NCBI RefSeq assembly: GCF_029667115.1
Contig: NZ_JARUIU010000002.1
Span: 496,001 to 560,000, forward strand
Reading direction: 5' to 3'
DNA from: Jeotgalibacillus sp. ET6
Lineage (GTDB): Bacteria > Bacillota > Bacilli > Bacillales > Jeotgalibacillaceae
Length of the DNA stretch: 64,000 nt
Every line of letters begins with the position of its first letter. Positions within the stretch are counted from its first letter, which is position 1. The notes under the pieces are model-generated. The model had not been told where the DNA came from and ran no database searches. It saw only the letters and a list, made by a program, of their open reading frames with translations. The position numbers and the translations under genes were made by a program. Shown in pieces: positions 32,639 through 41,762 of the stretch.

Positions 32639-34090
32639 GTGAAAAAGTCATTTCTGAGCTTGTCAATTACAGCAGCACTTATAGCAGGCAGTATTCCGGC
32701 ATTTGGCGGAACAGCTTCTGCAGAAACAATGGACGATTTAAAAAATAAACAAAACGATATTCAGCAGGAAAGAGAAAATGTAGGCGGGGAAATTTCTTCT
32801 AAAAATAAAAATATAGAAAAAGTGATCTCAAAGCAGGAAGAAATCACTGCACAGATCAAAGAACTGGATGCTGAAATTGCAGAAACCAACAATGCAATTG
32901 AAAAGGTCAGCGGAGAGATCGATGATACAAATGCTCATATTGAAGAGCTTCGCGAAGAGATTGAAACACTAAAGAAAAAAATTGCTGAGCGTACAGCACT
33001 ATTGGAAGAGCGTGCACGTGCGATTCAAATCAGCGGCGGCGATGTAAGCTATATGGATGTACTTCTTGGAGCAGAGAGCTTCAGCGACTTTATTGACCGG
33101 TTCTCAGCCGTTAATACATTAGTAGATGCTGACCGTCAGATTATGGAAGAACAGCGCAATGATCAGGAAGCACTTGAGCAAAAAGAAGCAGAAGTGAAAG
33201 ACCAGCTTGCTTCACTTGAAAGCAAAAAAGCAGAGTTGGACGGGCTTAAATCAAGTCTTTCCGCACAAAAAGAGGATAAAAAAGGACTTGTAGCTGAACT
33301 AGAAGCACAGCAGGCAAGTCTTGAAGAAGAAAAATCAAAGCTTGAAGATAAAGACAGCGAATTAAAAGAGCTTGAATCTGAAGTCGCTGACAGCATTGTA
33401 GCTGAACAGGAGCGTTTAGCAGAACTTGCACGCCAGAAAGAATTAGAGCGTCAAGCAGAAGAAAAACGCCAGCGTGAAGCAGCAGCAGCGGCAGCAGCGG
33501 CGGAAGAAAAAGCAGCAGCAGAACGTGCAGCAGCAGAAAAAGCAGCACAGGAAGCAGCAGCACAGGAAGCATCTGCTTCTCAAACAAGCACAGCGCCATC
33601 TCAATCTTCACAATCAACACCGTCACCAGCACCTGCGCCTGCAGCTAAGCCGGCTCCAAAGCCTGCTCCAAGTGCAGGAGCATGGACAACACCGGCATTT
33701 GGCCGTACAACATCTGAATTTGGATACGATATTCTTAATGGAAAACCTCGTATTCATTACGGAATCGATGTTGCAGCTTCACAAGGCACTTCCATCGTTT
33801 CTGCAGCAAGCGGATATGTGGTAAAAGCAAGCAGCGGTTACAACGGCGGCTACGGACAAATGGTTATTGTAACTCACAGCATCAATGGAAAAACGTTCAC
33901 AACTGTATACGCTCACTTGAGCAGCATTGGGGTATCAAACGGGCAATACCTTGAAAAAGGCCAGTACATTGGAGGAATGGGGAACACAGGTTATTCATTC
34001 GGTTCTCACCTTCACTTCGAACTTCACGAAGGAAGCTGGAATGCATCTAAATCAAATGCAGTAAATCCACGTAAATATATCTCATTCTAA
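32639..34090 (+). CDS. Secreted coiled-coil M23 peptidoglycan endopeptidase (EnvC/PcsB-like)
   Basis: 483 aa from GTG 32639 (AAGGGAGA 7-8 bases upstream; TTG 32621 is an alternative). The signal peptide is cleaved near GTASA. Residues about 30-270 are a long charged coiled coil with an inner helical bundle (SYMDVLLGAESFSDFIDRFSA), the layout of FtsX-binding proteins PcsB, EnvC and CwlO. Then comes an Ala/Glu-rich segment, a Ser/Pro/Ala linker and an M23 metallopeptidase domain with HYGID, VYAHLSS and HLHFELH zinc motifs. It cuts peptide cross-links in the cell wall. Adjacent to ftsEX in the same direction, so it is the probable effector of that complex. The catalytic domain differs from the NlpC/P60 domain of CwlO. 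Confidence 0.93.
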   Translation: MKKSFLSLSITAALIAGSIPAFGGTASAETMDDLKNKQNDIQQERENVGGEISSKNKNIEKVISKQEEITAQIKELDAEIAETNNAIEKVSGEIDDTNAHIEELREEIETLKKKIAERTALLEERARAIQISGGDVSYMDVLLGAESFSDFIDRFSAVNTLVDADRQIMEEQRNDQEALEQKEAEVKDQLASLESKKAELDGLKSSLSAQKEDKKGLVAELEAQQASLEEEKSKLEDKDSELKELESEVADSIVAEQERLAELARQKELERQAEEKRQREAAAAAAAAEEKAAAERAAAEKAAQEAAAQEASASQTSTAPSQSSQSTPSPAPAPAAKPAPKPAPSAGAWTTPAFGRTTSEFGYDILNGKPRIHYGIDVAASQGTSIVSAASGYVVKASSGYNGGYGQMVIVTHSINGKTFTTVYAHLSSIGVSNGQYLEKGQYIGGMGNTGYSFGSHLHFELHEGSWNASKSNAVNPRKYISF

Positions 34091-34094
34091 TAAA

Positions 34095-34128
34095 ACAAAA
34101 GACCGCCAAATTTGGCGGTCTTTTGTTT
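34095..34128. terminator. Terminator after the M23 hydrolase gene
   Basis: ACAAAAGACCGCC (34095-34107) pairs with GGCGGTCTTTTGT (34114-34126), flanked by A- and T-runs, so it may work in both directions and also serve the minus-strand gene at 34286. Confidence 0.88.
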
Positions 34129-34285
34129 AATAGATTTATACGACCATTTCTAACCAGGTAAGCAATTAAACCATTTGAAGACCTGTGATGAGATAAATGT
34201 TAAATGCAGAAATAGGATACCGGCCTCAACTGTACGCGGAAAACTTTATACAAGTTGCCGGATAGAGAGTAATTTATATAGAAAA

Positions 34286-34483
34286 TTATGAACTATTCTT
34301 TTCATTACCTCTGCCGATCACATTAGTTTTTACCAGAATAAAGTTTAAAAATGCCGTAAGTACGAAGGCTAAAAACAACCCAACGATGGAACCAGCATTC
34401 AGAGTATTCGTGATGATCTGCCCAATTGTTAATCCAATGACCATAATCCCGGCAAACATTGTAAGCCTCCATTTAGGATACAT
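34286..34483 (-). CDS. Small two-helix membrane protein, hypothetical
   Basis: 65 aa. Two membrane helices (MFAGIMVIGLTIGQIITN and SIVGLFLAFVLTAFLNFILV) and a polar tail VIGRGNEKNSS. A strong GAGGAGGAGTG ribosome site precedes the ATG on the minus strand, supporting a real gene. No family recognised. It is the only minus-strand gene within the ftsEX-minJ stretch. Confidence 0.65.
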   Translation of the reverse strand: MYPKWRLTMFAGIMVIGLTIGQIITNTLNAGSIVGLFLAFVLTAFLNFILVKTNVIGRGNEKNSS

Positions 34484-35021
34484 GTTATCTCACTCCTCCT
34501 CGTATTTTCTCAGCTCAGCGGTTGTTTTAAATGTACTTTTATCGTACTTAGTTAGTAGGTTATTCTCTAATTATCATATAAGTAAACAAAAAATAGAAAA
34601 CTATTACAATTAAATTGAGAAACTTTCTATTATATGCATTATTTTACACCAGTAACCCACGCTTCTTTTATTAAATAGAAGTGCCACCTTCCTCTTCGCA
34701 CACCCTTTTTTAGTTTTGTCCCAACCTCTTATTCTTTTTAGATACATTAACCTTTGACCTTTAAAAGAGAAATCCTGTCGACTGCGAACCTATGCGTAAT
34801 TCTTACCAAAGACCCTTAATGCCACTCGGTAATAAAATTTTCCCCGCATTAAAAATAGTCAAGCTGTATTCAGTACTTAAAGCCGTACTCAAACCACTCA
34901 TCCTACGTGCTTAGAACATATTCAGATCTAAAACACACCCTAACTTCATTTTTCATCTCTATTTTTCTTTTTCGCACGTATACTCCTATCAACACGGCTC
35001 AATCAAAAAGGAGGCAGGAGG
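34484..35021. other. Gene-poor intergenic region
   Basis: 538 bases between the divergent small membrane gene and the TlpA-like gene. I see no convincing coding frame, riboswitch or family A/B repeat. It is A+T-rich near 34540-34640, where the promoter of the minus-strand gene should lie. In-frame open stretches here have no ribosome site. Confidence 0.5.
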
Positions 35022-35588
35022 TTGAGAAGGTGGATTCAATCTGGAACATGGGCGTTTATAATGGGAGGCTTCGGGTTTTATTTATTACTCACTAGCGGAG
35101 GGATGATGAATGAACCAGGATTTGAGAGGTACGTGGCGGTCACAAATGAACCAGTTGAAACAGCGGTCTCTCCAGCGGCAGCACCTGATTTTTCGCTGCA
35201 AGATCTACAGGGAGAAACGATCAAATTATCTGACTTACGCGGAAAAACGGTTGTAGTCAATTTTTGGACAACCTGGTGTCCGCCTTGCCACGAAGAAATC
35301 CCCGAGCTTGAAGCATTTTATTCTGAGTATGTAAAAGAAAATCCGGATGTTGTTCTTTTGGGTGTTAATTTATCAAATGAAGACCATGGGGAAGAATCAG
35401 TTAAACATTTTGTAAAAGCGAATCTAATGTCGTTTCCGATCCTGCTTGATTCGGATGGAGAAACACAAAAGAACTATCAGATCCTTACCATTCCAACCAC
35501 TTACATTGTGAATAAAGAGGGTGGAATTATTAAAAAAATAATGGGTCCTGTGACAAAAGAGGAGTTAATCCAACTGGTTGAACCGTAA
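35022..35588 (+). CDS. TlpA/ResA-like membrane-anchored thioredoxin
   Basis: 188 aa from TTG 35022 (AAAGGAGG 8 bases upstream). One N-terminal membrane anchor (GTWAFIMGGFGFYLLLTSGG), then a thioredoxin domain outside the membrane: FSLQDLQGETIKLSDLRGKT, active site WTTWCPPC, cis-Pro loop LTIPTTYIV. Such proteins reduce disulfides in apocytochromes or other exported proteins, fed by CcdA. The next gene is ctpB; cccB lies 4 kb upstream, but there is no ccd gene in sight. Normal length and intact CxxC. Confidence 0.92.
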   Translation: MRRWIQSGTWAFIMGGFGFYLLLTSGGMMNEPGFERYVAVTNEPVETAVSPAAAPDFSLQDLQGETIKLSDLRGKTVVVNFWTTWCPPCHEEIPELEAFYSEYVKENPDVVLLGVNLSNEDHGEESVKHFVKANLMSFPILLDSDGETQKNYQILTIPTTYIVNKEGGIIKKIMGPVTKEELIQLVEP

Positions 35589-35661
35589 CGGGTTGTCCTT
35601 CTATCCTTGACTGGTTTGTCATAGAGTAAGGGGAAATGATTTTTGAGGGGAGATGAAGCGC

Positions 35662-37089
35662 TTGAAAAAGTATAATAAGCTTCTCCTGATCGTTGTATGT
35701 ATGGCGTTGGGAGCTGCTCTGTTTTTTGCTGTCGAGCATCTGGTATTAAAGAAAGGTCCGGTTCAGCAGGCAAATGAAACAGAGGTTGCTGAAACACTGG
35801 CAAAGCTGGAAAAAGCGCAGGAGTTAATTAAGAAGAGCTATGTTGAAAAAGTGGATGAGGCAAAATTGCTGGATGGAGCCATTCAGGGCATGGTGGCTTC
35901 ACTGGGGGATCCCTATTCAGTCTATATGGACCGCGAAACATCCAAACAATTCGAACAATCACTTGATTCATCCTTTTCCGGGATTGGAGCAGAAGTAACA
36001 AAAGAAGGGGAGAACTTTATTATTGTAGACCGCTTTAAAGGATCTCCTGCAGAACAGGCCGGCTTGAAGCCCAATGACAAAATTAAAGCCATTGATGGAG
36101 AAAGCATCCAATCCTTAACGCTTTACGAAGTAACAGCCAAAATACGTGGTCCTAAGGGAAGCAAAGTAGTGATAGGAGTAGAAAGAGGAGACGCTGCAAA
36201 GAATCTGGACATTACTGTAACCCGTGATGAGATTCCGGTGGAAACAGTACATAGCAAACGTTTTAAGCTGGGAAGCAGCCAAATCGGCTATCTTGAAATT
36301 ACCACGTTTGCTAAAGGAACAGCCGAGGATCTAAAAACCGAATTGACGAAGCTCGAAAGTGAAGGTATCAATGGATTAATTTTAGATGTAAGAGGAAACC
36401 CGGGAGGACTTTTATCCAGTGTGCATGAAGTGCTGGATGAATTTGTTACCAACAAAAAACCTTTTATGTATATAGAAGAACGAAATGGAGAACGCGAACC
36501 CCTGAGTTCAGTACTTGAGGAGAAAAAGGAGTACCCAATCGCTACATTAATTGACGGGGGAAGTGCTTCAGCAGCTGAAATTTTAGCGGCAGGGATGCAG
36601 GAAGTAGAAGGCTATCCGTTAATTGGTGAAAAAACATTTGGAAAGGGCACTGTTCAGCAATCATATGATCTGGGCGATGGCAGTCAAATGAAGCTGACGA
36701 TGTCTAAATGGCTGACTCCTAATAAGAAATGGATTCATAAAGAAGGCATTCAGCCTACTCTTGAGGTGTCCCAGCCTGCAGTGTTTGAGTTGGTGCCATT
36801 GCAGTCAGCGGTGGTTCTGAAAAAAGGCATGAATGATGAGAAAATTTCTGTTCTACAAAATATTTTAAATGGTCTAGGCTATGAAGTGGACCGCACGGAT
36901 GGCTACTTTAGCGGAAGCACGGAAAAAGCACTTACTGCTTTTCAAAAATCAGCCGGTCTGAAACAAAACGGTGAAGCAAACACTGCAACACTGGCTGAAC
37001 TGGATAAGGCAATTCAAACCTACAAGGAAAACCCGAAGCATGACCATCAGCTTCAATCCGCCATTGAATTCCTGAGTCAGAACGAGTAA
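35662..37089 (+). CDS. ctpB: Carboxy-terminal processing protease CtpB (S41)
   Basis: 475 aa if started at TTG 35662, which is 9 bases after GAGGGGAG; ATG 35653 overlaps that site. Membrane anchor (LLLIVVCMALGAALFFAV), N-terminal helical part, PDZ domain (GSPAEQAGLKPNDKIKAIDG), S41 protease core with nucleophile Ser in GGSASAAEIL and general-base Lys in FGKGTVQQ, then a peptidoglycan-binding domain at the C-terminus (LQNILNGLGYEVDRTDGYFS). In B. subtilis CtpB is exported during sporulation and cuts SpoIVFA to activate pro-SigK processing. The position between ftsEX and minJ is conserved. Confidence 0.94.
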   Translation: MKKYNKLLLIVVCMALGAALFFAVEHLVLKKGPVQQANETEVAETLAKLEKAQELIKKSYVEKVDEAKLLDGAIQGMVASLGDPYSVYMDRETSKQFEQSLDSSFSGIGAEVTKEGENFIIVDRFKGSPAEQAGLKPNDKIKAIDGESIQSLTLYEVTAKIRGPKGSKVVIGVERGDAAKNLDITVTRDEIPVETVHSKRFKLGSSQIGYLEITTFAKGTAEDLKTELTKLESEGINGLILDVRGNPGGLLSSVHEVLDEFVTNKKPFMYIEERNGEREPLSSVLEEKKEYPIATLIDGGSASAAEILAAGMQEVEGYPLIGEKTFGKGTVQQSYDLGDGSQMKLTMSKWLTPNKKWIHKEGIQPTLEVSQPAVFELVPLQSAVVLKKGMNDEKISVLQNILNGLGYEVDRTDGYFSGSTEKALTAFQKSAGLKQNGEANTATLAELDKAIQTYKENPKHDHQLQSAIEFLSQNE

Positions 37090-37150
37090 AATTTCTCATG
37101 CAAGAGTGATCTTGGTTTTGGTACAATAGGATTATCAGAATCTTCCTTCC

Positions 37151-37187
37151 AGAAGGACCATTTGATACTAAATGGTTCTTTTATTTA
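37151..37187 (+). terminator. Terminator between ctpB and minJ
   Basis: AGAAGGACCATTT (37151) pairs with AAATGGTTCTT (37170-37180) with one mismatch, followed by TTATTTA. Confidence 0.75.
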
Positions 37188-37234
37188 CATTAGGACGAAA
37201 AATGAGTGGAAGAAGAAAGGTTGGGCTCTAAAAA

Positions 37235-38428
37235 ATGAATGACTGGATGCAGGAAATTGGCACAGGAGCTTTAATGGGACTTATCAATCCCGTCCTCTAC
37301 ATAGCCATTCTCGCCGCGCTTATTGCAGGAGTGCTGAGAGTAAAGCGGGAAAGAAACGATTTGCGGGTCAGTCTGCTGCCCCCATGGCTCGAATTAAAAA
37401 GCTTTGTTGGACTGGGCATTCCAATCGGACTGGTTTTATCGGCGATGATCCTTGCAGCAGGTGTAGAAGTGTCGGTTATATGGGTTTATGCTGTTTCCGC
37501 TCTTATGGCTCTTATTATCGTAAGCTGGCAATTTAGATTATTATCACCGGCTTTATTTATGCCGGCAGCTGCCGCTGTATTATATGCCCTGTATCTATTT
37601 GAACTTCCTTTACCGGAGTGGGCAGCGCTGGAGATCCCTGAAGGACTCGGAACTATTGGCGTGGCCAGCATCGTGATGGGGCTTTTACTTCTTGCCGAAG
37701 GGCTGCTAATCCGCTGGAGCGCTGTGAAAAAAACTTCTCCACGTACAGTGCGCACCCCCAGAGGATTAAAGGCTGGAGCTTTTTTTACAAAGCGCCTATG
37801 GTTCGTGCCATTATTTTTTCTTGTTCCGGCCGGAAGTCTGGAAGCAGCAGGCGGATGGTGGCCTATTTTCACATACAATGGAACTTCCTGGGCGGTTTTT
37901 GCCGTTCCATTTATCCTTGGCTATCAATTAACCGTCGTTCATGATTTGCCGGAACAAATCATCAAACAGGCTTCGAAGGAAATTTTGTGGCTGAGTGCAC
38001 TTGTTACCGTATTGGGAGTCGCTGGTTTTTGGGCGCCGTATTTATATATTGCCGCTTTTGCGGTCGCATTTGCCGGAAGAATTTTCTTAGCATTACGGAC
38101 TCGATCCATTTGCAGACAATCAGGCTATTACTTTATTAATAAAGAAAAGGGAGTCATGGTAGTTGATATTATTCCAGGCACCCCGGCTGAGAAAATGGGT
38201 TTAAAACGCGGTGAAATTATTCACAAACTGAATGGAATTCTTGTGCGTGATGAACGTGATCTGTATGCGGCGCTTCAAAAAAACCGTGCTCATTGCAAAC
38301 TCGAGGTCCTGGATCATCAGGGGCAGATCCGCTTTGTACAGAGGGCTCTTCACGAAGGGCAGCATCATCAGCTGGGAATTATTATGGTGGAAGATCCAAT
38401 GCGTAACTTCTCCTCAGATTCTGCATGA
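37235..38428 (+). CDS. minJ: Topological determinant of cell division MinJ
   Basis: 397 aa, the same length as B. subtilis MinJ (YvjD). Six to eight membrane helices in the first 290 residues, then a C-terminal PDZ domain (KGVMVVDIIPGTPAEKMGLKRGEIIHKLNG). MinJ bridges DivIVA at the poles and MinD, placing the MinCD inhibitor. The position between ctpB and uvrB agrees. The ribosome site is weak (GAAAGG, 15 bases upstream), so ATG 37247 could also be used. Confidence 0.88.
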   Translation: MNDWMQEIGTGALMGLINPVLYIAILAALIAGVLRVKRERNDLRVSLLPPWLELKSFVGLGIPIGLVLSAMILAAGVEVSVIWVYAVSALMALIIVSWQFRLLSPALFMPAAAAVLYALYLFELPLPEWAALEIPEGLGTIGVASIVMGLLLLAEGLLIRWSAVKKTSPRTVRTPRGLKAGAFFTKRLWFVPLFFLVPAGSLEAAGGWWPIFTYNGTSWAVFAVPFILGYQLTVVHDLPEQIIKQASKEILWLSALVTVLGVAGFWAPYLYIAAFAVAFAGRIFLALRTRSICRQSGYYFINKEKGVMVVDIIPGTPAEKMGLKRGEIIHKLNGILVRDERDLYAALQKNRAHCKLEVLDHQGQIRFVQRALHEGQHHQLGIIMVEDPMRNFSSDSA

Positions 38429-38575
38429 GAGGAACGCCGTAACTTTAAGAATCCTCTACTAATAATAAAACGGGGCAGACAATATTAACTTTCAGTAAAT
38501 CATCCGCTGCCGCTTGTTCAACTTTGCAGCGGGTGCTAAGATAAGCTACATACCATCATAGCAGGAGAGGATTAC

Positions 38576-39214
38576 GTGGGTATCCATCATTACTTTAAAA
38601 GCTTATCAGATATGGAAAAATTATACCGTTGCCCCGGCAAATTTCTGTATAATGAACACACTGTGGCAGCGCACTCTTTTAAAGTGACAAAAATTGCTCA
38701 GTTTCTTGGAACTGTGGAAGAATATCATGGGAAAAAGCTTAACTGGAAATCTCTTTACGAAAAAGCATTGAACCATGATTACCCTGAAATTTTTACAGGA
38801 GACATTAAAACGCCTGTTAAATATGCATCGTCAGAACTAAACCGTTTATTCAGTGAAGTGGAAGAAGAAATGACCCACAAATTCGTTACGCAGGAATTCC
38901 CTGCAGCCTTTCAGGACATTTATCTGGAGCGCTTCAAAGAAGGAAAAGACGGCTCTCTTGAGGGCAATATTTTATCAGTAGCGGATAAAATTGATTTGAT
39001 ATATGAGTCATTCGGAGAAATTCAAAAAGGAAATCCTGAGCCCATTTTTCTTGAAATTTATCAGGAGGCACTCACCACCATTGTAAAATTCAATGAGATG
39101 GACTGTGTTAAATTCTTTTTGGACAATGTACTGCCGGACATGCTGGCAGAAAAGTTTATTCCGCAAAGTGAATTAAGTAAAATCACTCAAAGCCTTATTG
39201 CGGATGGAGACTGA
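38576..39214 (+). CDS. HD-domain hydrolase, YfbR-like
   Basis: 212 aa, GTG start at 38576 with GGAGAGG upstream. HD metal ligands are seen in NEHTVAAHSFKVTKIA and NHDYPEIFTGD, plus a distal Asp in SVADKIDLIYESF. Belongs to the YfbR-like group, of which E. coli YfbR is a 5'-deoxynucleotidase. In Bacilli the substrate is unproven. The gene lies between minJ and csbA; I do not recall it there in B. subtilis. Confidence 0.85.
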   Translation: MGIHHYFKSLSDMEKLYRCPGKFLYNEHTVAAHSFKVTKIAQFLGTVEEYHGKKLNWKSLYEKALNHDYPEIFTGDIKTPVKYASSELNRLFSEVEEEMTHKFVTQEFPAAFQDIYLERFKEGKDGSLEGNILSVADKIDLIYESFGEIQKGNPEPIFLEIYQEALTTIVKFNEMDCVKFFLDNVLPDMLAEKFIPQSELSKITQSLIADGD

Positions 39215-39251
39215 GTTGCGTAAGATGGAATCATAGAATGAGGTGATTGAC

Positions 39252-39497
39252 ATGGGAACTAAACTATTGCTTGCACTCTTCGCCCCTGCCCTACTGGTGA
39301 TCCTTTTCACCAGAGTGACCTTCAGCCGGACCATCGCCATGATTCTCACAATTGCTCTTATCGCAGCATCATCCTACAAGGGCTATGTCGGCAGCTGGAT
39401 TGTCATTATTGTAGACGCAGCCTCCCTGACCCTCGGCCTCTGGTTTGTAAACAAATACATGAAGCACAATAACGAAAAAATGCGCGGCGTCTCCTGA
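39252..39497 (+). CDS. csbA: General stress membrane protein CsbA
   Basis: 81 aa from ATG 39252 (GAGGTG 6 bases upstream). Three short membrane helices; LFAPALLVILFTRVTFSR and SSYKGYVGSWIVIIVDAASL correspond to B. subtilis CsbA, which is SigB-dependent and also lies directly before uvrB. I see no good SigB promoter in the 37 bases before it. Function unknown. Confidence 0.85.
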   Translation: MGTKLLLALFAPALLVILFTRVTFSRTIAMILTIALIAASSYKGYVGSWIVIIVDAASLTLGLWFVNKYMKHNNEKMRGVS

Positions 39498-39508
39498 CGA
39501 CGCGTTTT
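39483..39508 (+). terminator. Terminator overlapping the csbA stop codon
   Basis: CGCGGCGTC (39483-39491) pairs with GACGACGCG (39496-39504), one mismatch, then TTTTCTT. The TGA stop (39495-39497) sits at the edge of the loop and the right arm. Confidence 0.75.
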
Positions 39509-39532
39509 CTTATTGGTTTATTCTTTGTTGAA

Positions 39533-39571
39533 GTAAAGGGCTAAAGGGGTCTGGCCCCTTTAGCCCTTTAC
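39533..39571. repeat. Long perfect palindrome with GGGG-TCTGG-CCCC core, copy 2
   Basis: A 17-bp perfect stem (39533-39549 with 39555-39571) around the loop TCTGG. No T-run follows, so it is not a standard terminator. Copy 1 with an 8-bp stem lies at 23055. Confidence 0.85.
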
Positions 39572-39611
39572 ACCAAAACATCATTACAAAAAAGCATCCA
39601 AAATATACATG

Positions 39612-39625
39612 CGAATATACGTTCC
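39612..39625. promoter_or_regulatory. LexA (DinR) SOS box upstream of uvrBA
   Basis: CGAATATACGTTCC matches the Bacillus SOS box CGAACRNRYGTTYC at 13 of 14 positions. It lies 149 bases before uvrB, near a possible promoter (TGTGATAAAAT at 39651), as expected for a DNA-damage-inducible operon. Confidence 0.8.
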
Positions 39626-39773
39626 CTTTTTGCTATCTTTTTGGTTTGGCTGTGTGATAAAATAGAATGAGATGTGAGTTGAGTCGATAATTTTGACGGT
39701 TTACCCTGTTTCGTTCTAGGATAAAGGGTATGAATAGAGAAGAAGGACTTGTTCGGAAAAGGGAGGCATATTC

Positions 39774-41756
39774 ATGAAGCAGGAGTTTGATCTTCAGTCG
39801 CATTATGAGCCTGGCGGTGATCAGCCTACGGCCATTAAGAAAATAGTTGAGGGCATTAAGGAAGGCAAAAAACATCAAACCTTGCTGGGGGCGACTGGAA
39901 CCGGAAAAACGTTTACGATGTCCAATGTTATTCAGGAAGTGAAAAAGCCGACCCTTGTGATTGCGCACAATAAAACACTCGCCGGGCAACTCTACAGTGA
40001 GTTTAAAGAGTTTTTTCCCAATAATGCAGTTGAATATTTTGTCAGCTATTATGATTACTATCAGCCTGAGGCCTATGTGCCGCAGACAGATACATTTATA
40101 GAGAAAGATGCAAGTATAAATGATGAAATTGATAAGCTCAGACACTCTGCTACGTCGTCGTTGTTTGAACGGGATGATGTTATTATCATAGCCAGTGTAT
40201 CCTGTATATACGGTTTAGGTTCACCGGAAGAGTACAGTGAGCTTGTGGTTTCTCTTCGAAAGGGAATGGAGATTGAACGGAACCAGCTCCTTCGGAAAAT
40301 GGTCGATATACAATACGAACGAAACGATATTGCCTTTACGCGCGGTACGTTTCGTGTTCGCGGGGATGTCGTGGAGATTTTCCCTGCTAAAAATGATGAG
40401 CACTGCATCAGAATAGAATTTTTTGGTGATGAAATTGACCGGATCAGAATGGTGGATGCGCTGACCGGTGAAATACTGGGCGACAGGGATCATGTGGCCA
40501 TCTTCCCGGCTTCCCACTTCGTTACCCGCGAAGAAAAAATGAAAAAAGCCATTTTAAATATAGAAGAAGAATTAGAAGAACAGCTGAAAGTACTTAAAGA
40601 AGAAGATAAACTGCTTGAAGCACAGCGCTTGGAGCAGCGTACACGCTATGATCTTGAAATGATGAATGAAATGGGCTTTTGCTCAGGGATCGAGAATTAT
40701 TCAAGGCATCTGACTCTGCGTGAAGCAGGCGCTACACCTTATACACTTATCGATTATTTTCCAAAGGATTTTCTTCTTGTCGTCGATGAGTCCCATGTGA
40801 CTCTTCCTCAGGTGCGCGGGATGTACAATGGTGACCAGGCGCGTAAAAAAGTGCTGGTGGATCACGGCTTCAGACTTCCTTCGGCGCTTGATAACCGCCC
40901 GTTAAAATTTGATGAGTTTGAGAATCTTGTGAACCAGGCAGTATTTGTTTCAGCCACGCCTGGACCATACGAACTTGAGCATACACCGGAAATGGTGGAA
41001 CAGATCATTCGTCCGACAGGGCTGCTTGATCCGACAATCGAAGTACGGCCGATCGAAGGTCAGATTGATGATCTTATTGGAGAAATACAGGAAAGAATTA
41101 AGAAAAATGAGCGAACACTGATTACAACTTTGACGAAGAAAATGTCAGAGGACTTAACGGATTATTTAAAAGAGATTGGCATTAAAGTTCAATATCTGCA
41201 TTCTGAAATTAAAACGCTTGAGCGGATCGAAATTATAAGAGATCTCCGATTAGGCAAGTATGATGTATTAGTGGGAATTAACCTGCTTAGAGAGGGACTT
41301 GATATTCCGGAAGTATCCCTCATTACCATTTTGGATGCCGATAAAGAGGGCTTTTTACGTTCGGATCGATCACTTATTCAAACGATTGGACGTGCCGCGC
41401 GTAATTCAAACGGACATGTCATCATGTATGCAAATAAAATTACAGACTCCATGCAGCGGGCTCTCGATGAAACATCCCGGAGACGTGAAAAGCAGATTGC
41501 TTATAACGAAGCGCATAACATTACCCCTGTTACGATCGATAAGAAAATCAGGGATGTTATACGCGCTACCCATGCAGCGGAAGAATCTGAAGAATACGTT
41601 TCACCTGCTTCAAAAATGAAAAAGCTATCCAAACCAGAACGGGCTAAAGTAATAGAATCAATGGAGATAGAAATGAAAGAAGCAGCAAGAGCGCTTGATT
41701 TTGAGCGTGCGGCAGAGCTGCGCGATCTGGTACTGGAGTTAAAAGCGGAAGGATGA
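39774..41756 (+). CDS. uvrB: Excinuclease ABC subunit B
   Basis: 660 aa, complete. Helicase motif [14 protein letters not shown], beta-hairpin region [20 protein letters not shown], motif II VVDESH, motif [12 protein letters not shown], and the C-terminal UVR domain ([20 protein letters not shown]) that recruits UvrC. With UvrA it scans and verifies DNA lesions, then loads UvrC. GGGAGGC precedes ATG 39774. Six bases separate it from uvrA; both are under the SOS box at 39612. Confidence 0.98.
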   Translation: MKQEFDLQSHYEPGGDQPTAIKKIVEGIKEGKKHQTLLGATGTGKTFTMSNVIQEVKKPTLVIAHNKTLAGQLYSEFKEFFPNNAVEYFVSYYDYYQPEAYVPQTDTFIEKDASINDEIDKLRHSATSSLFERDDVIIIASVSCIYGLGSPEEYSELVVSLRKGMEIERNQLLRKMVDIQYERNDIAFTRGTFRVRGDVVEIFPAKNDEHCIRIEFFGDEIDRIRMVDALTGEILGDRDHVAIFPASHFVTREEKMKKAILNIEEELEEQLKVLKEEDKLLEAQRLEQRTRYDLEMMNEMGFCSGIENYSRHLTLREAGATPYTLIDYFPKDFLLVVDESHVTLPQVRGMYNGDQARKKVLVDHGFRLPSALDNRPLKFDEFENLVNQAVFVSATPGPYELEHTPEMVEQIIRPTGLLDPTIEVRPIEGQIDDLIGEIQERIKKNERTLITTLTKKMSEDLTDYLKEIGIKVQYLHSEIKTLERIEIIRDLRLGKYDVLVGINLLREGLDIPEVSLITILDADKEGFLRSDRSLIQTIGRAARNSNGHVIMYANKITDSMQRALDETSRRREKQIAYNEAHNITPVTIDKKIRDVIRATHAAEESEEYVSPASKMKKLSKPERAKVIESMEIEMKEAARALDFERAAELRDLVLELKAEG

Positions 41757-41762
41757 CCCTAT

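Noticed and set aside
33246-33824. Frames of 116-128 codons across the Ala/Glu-rich part of the M23 hydrolase
   Set aside because: Low-complexity shadows (poly-Gln, poly-Leu) of GCA repeats in the real frame.
34907-35095. 62-codon frame before the TlpA-like gene
   Set aside because: No ribosome site, overlaps the real start region in another frame, unconvincing composition.
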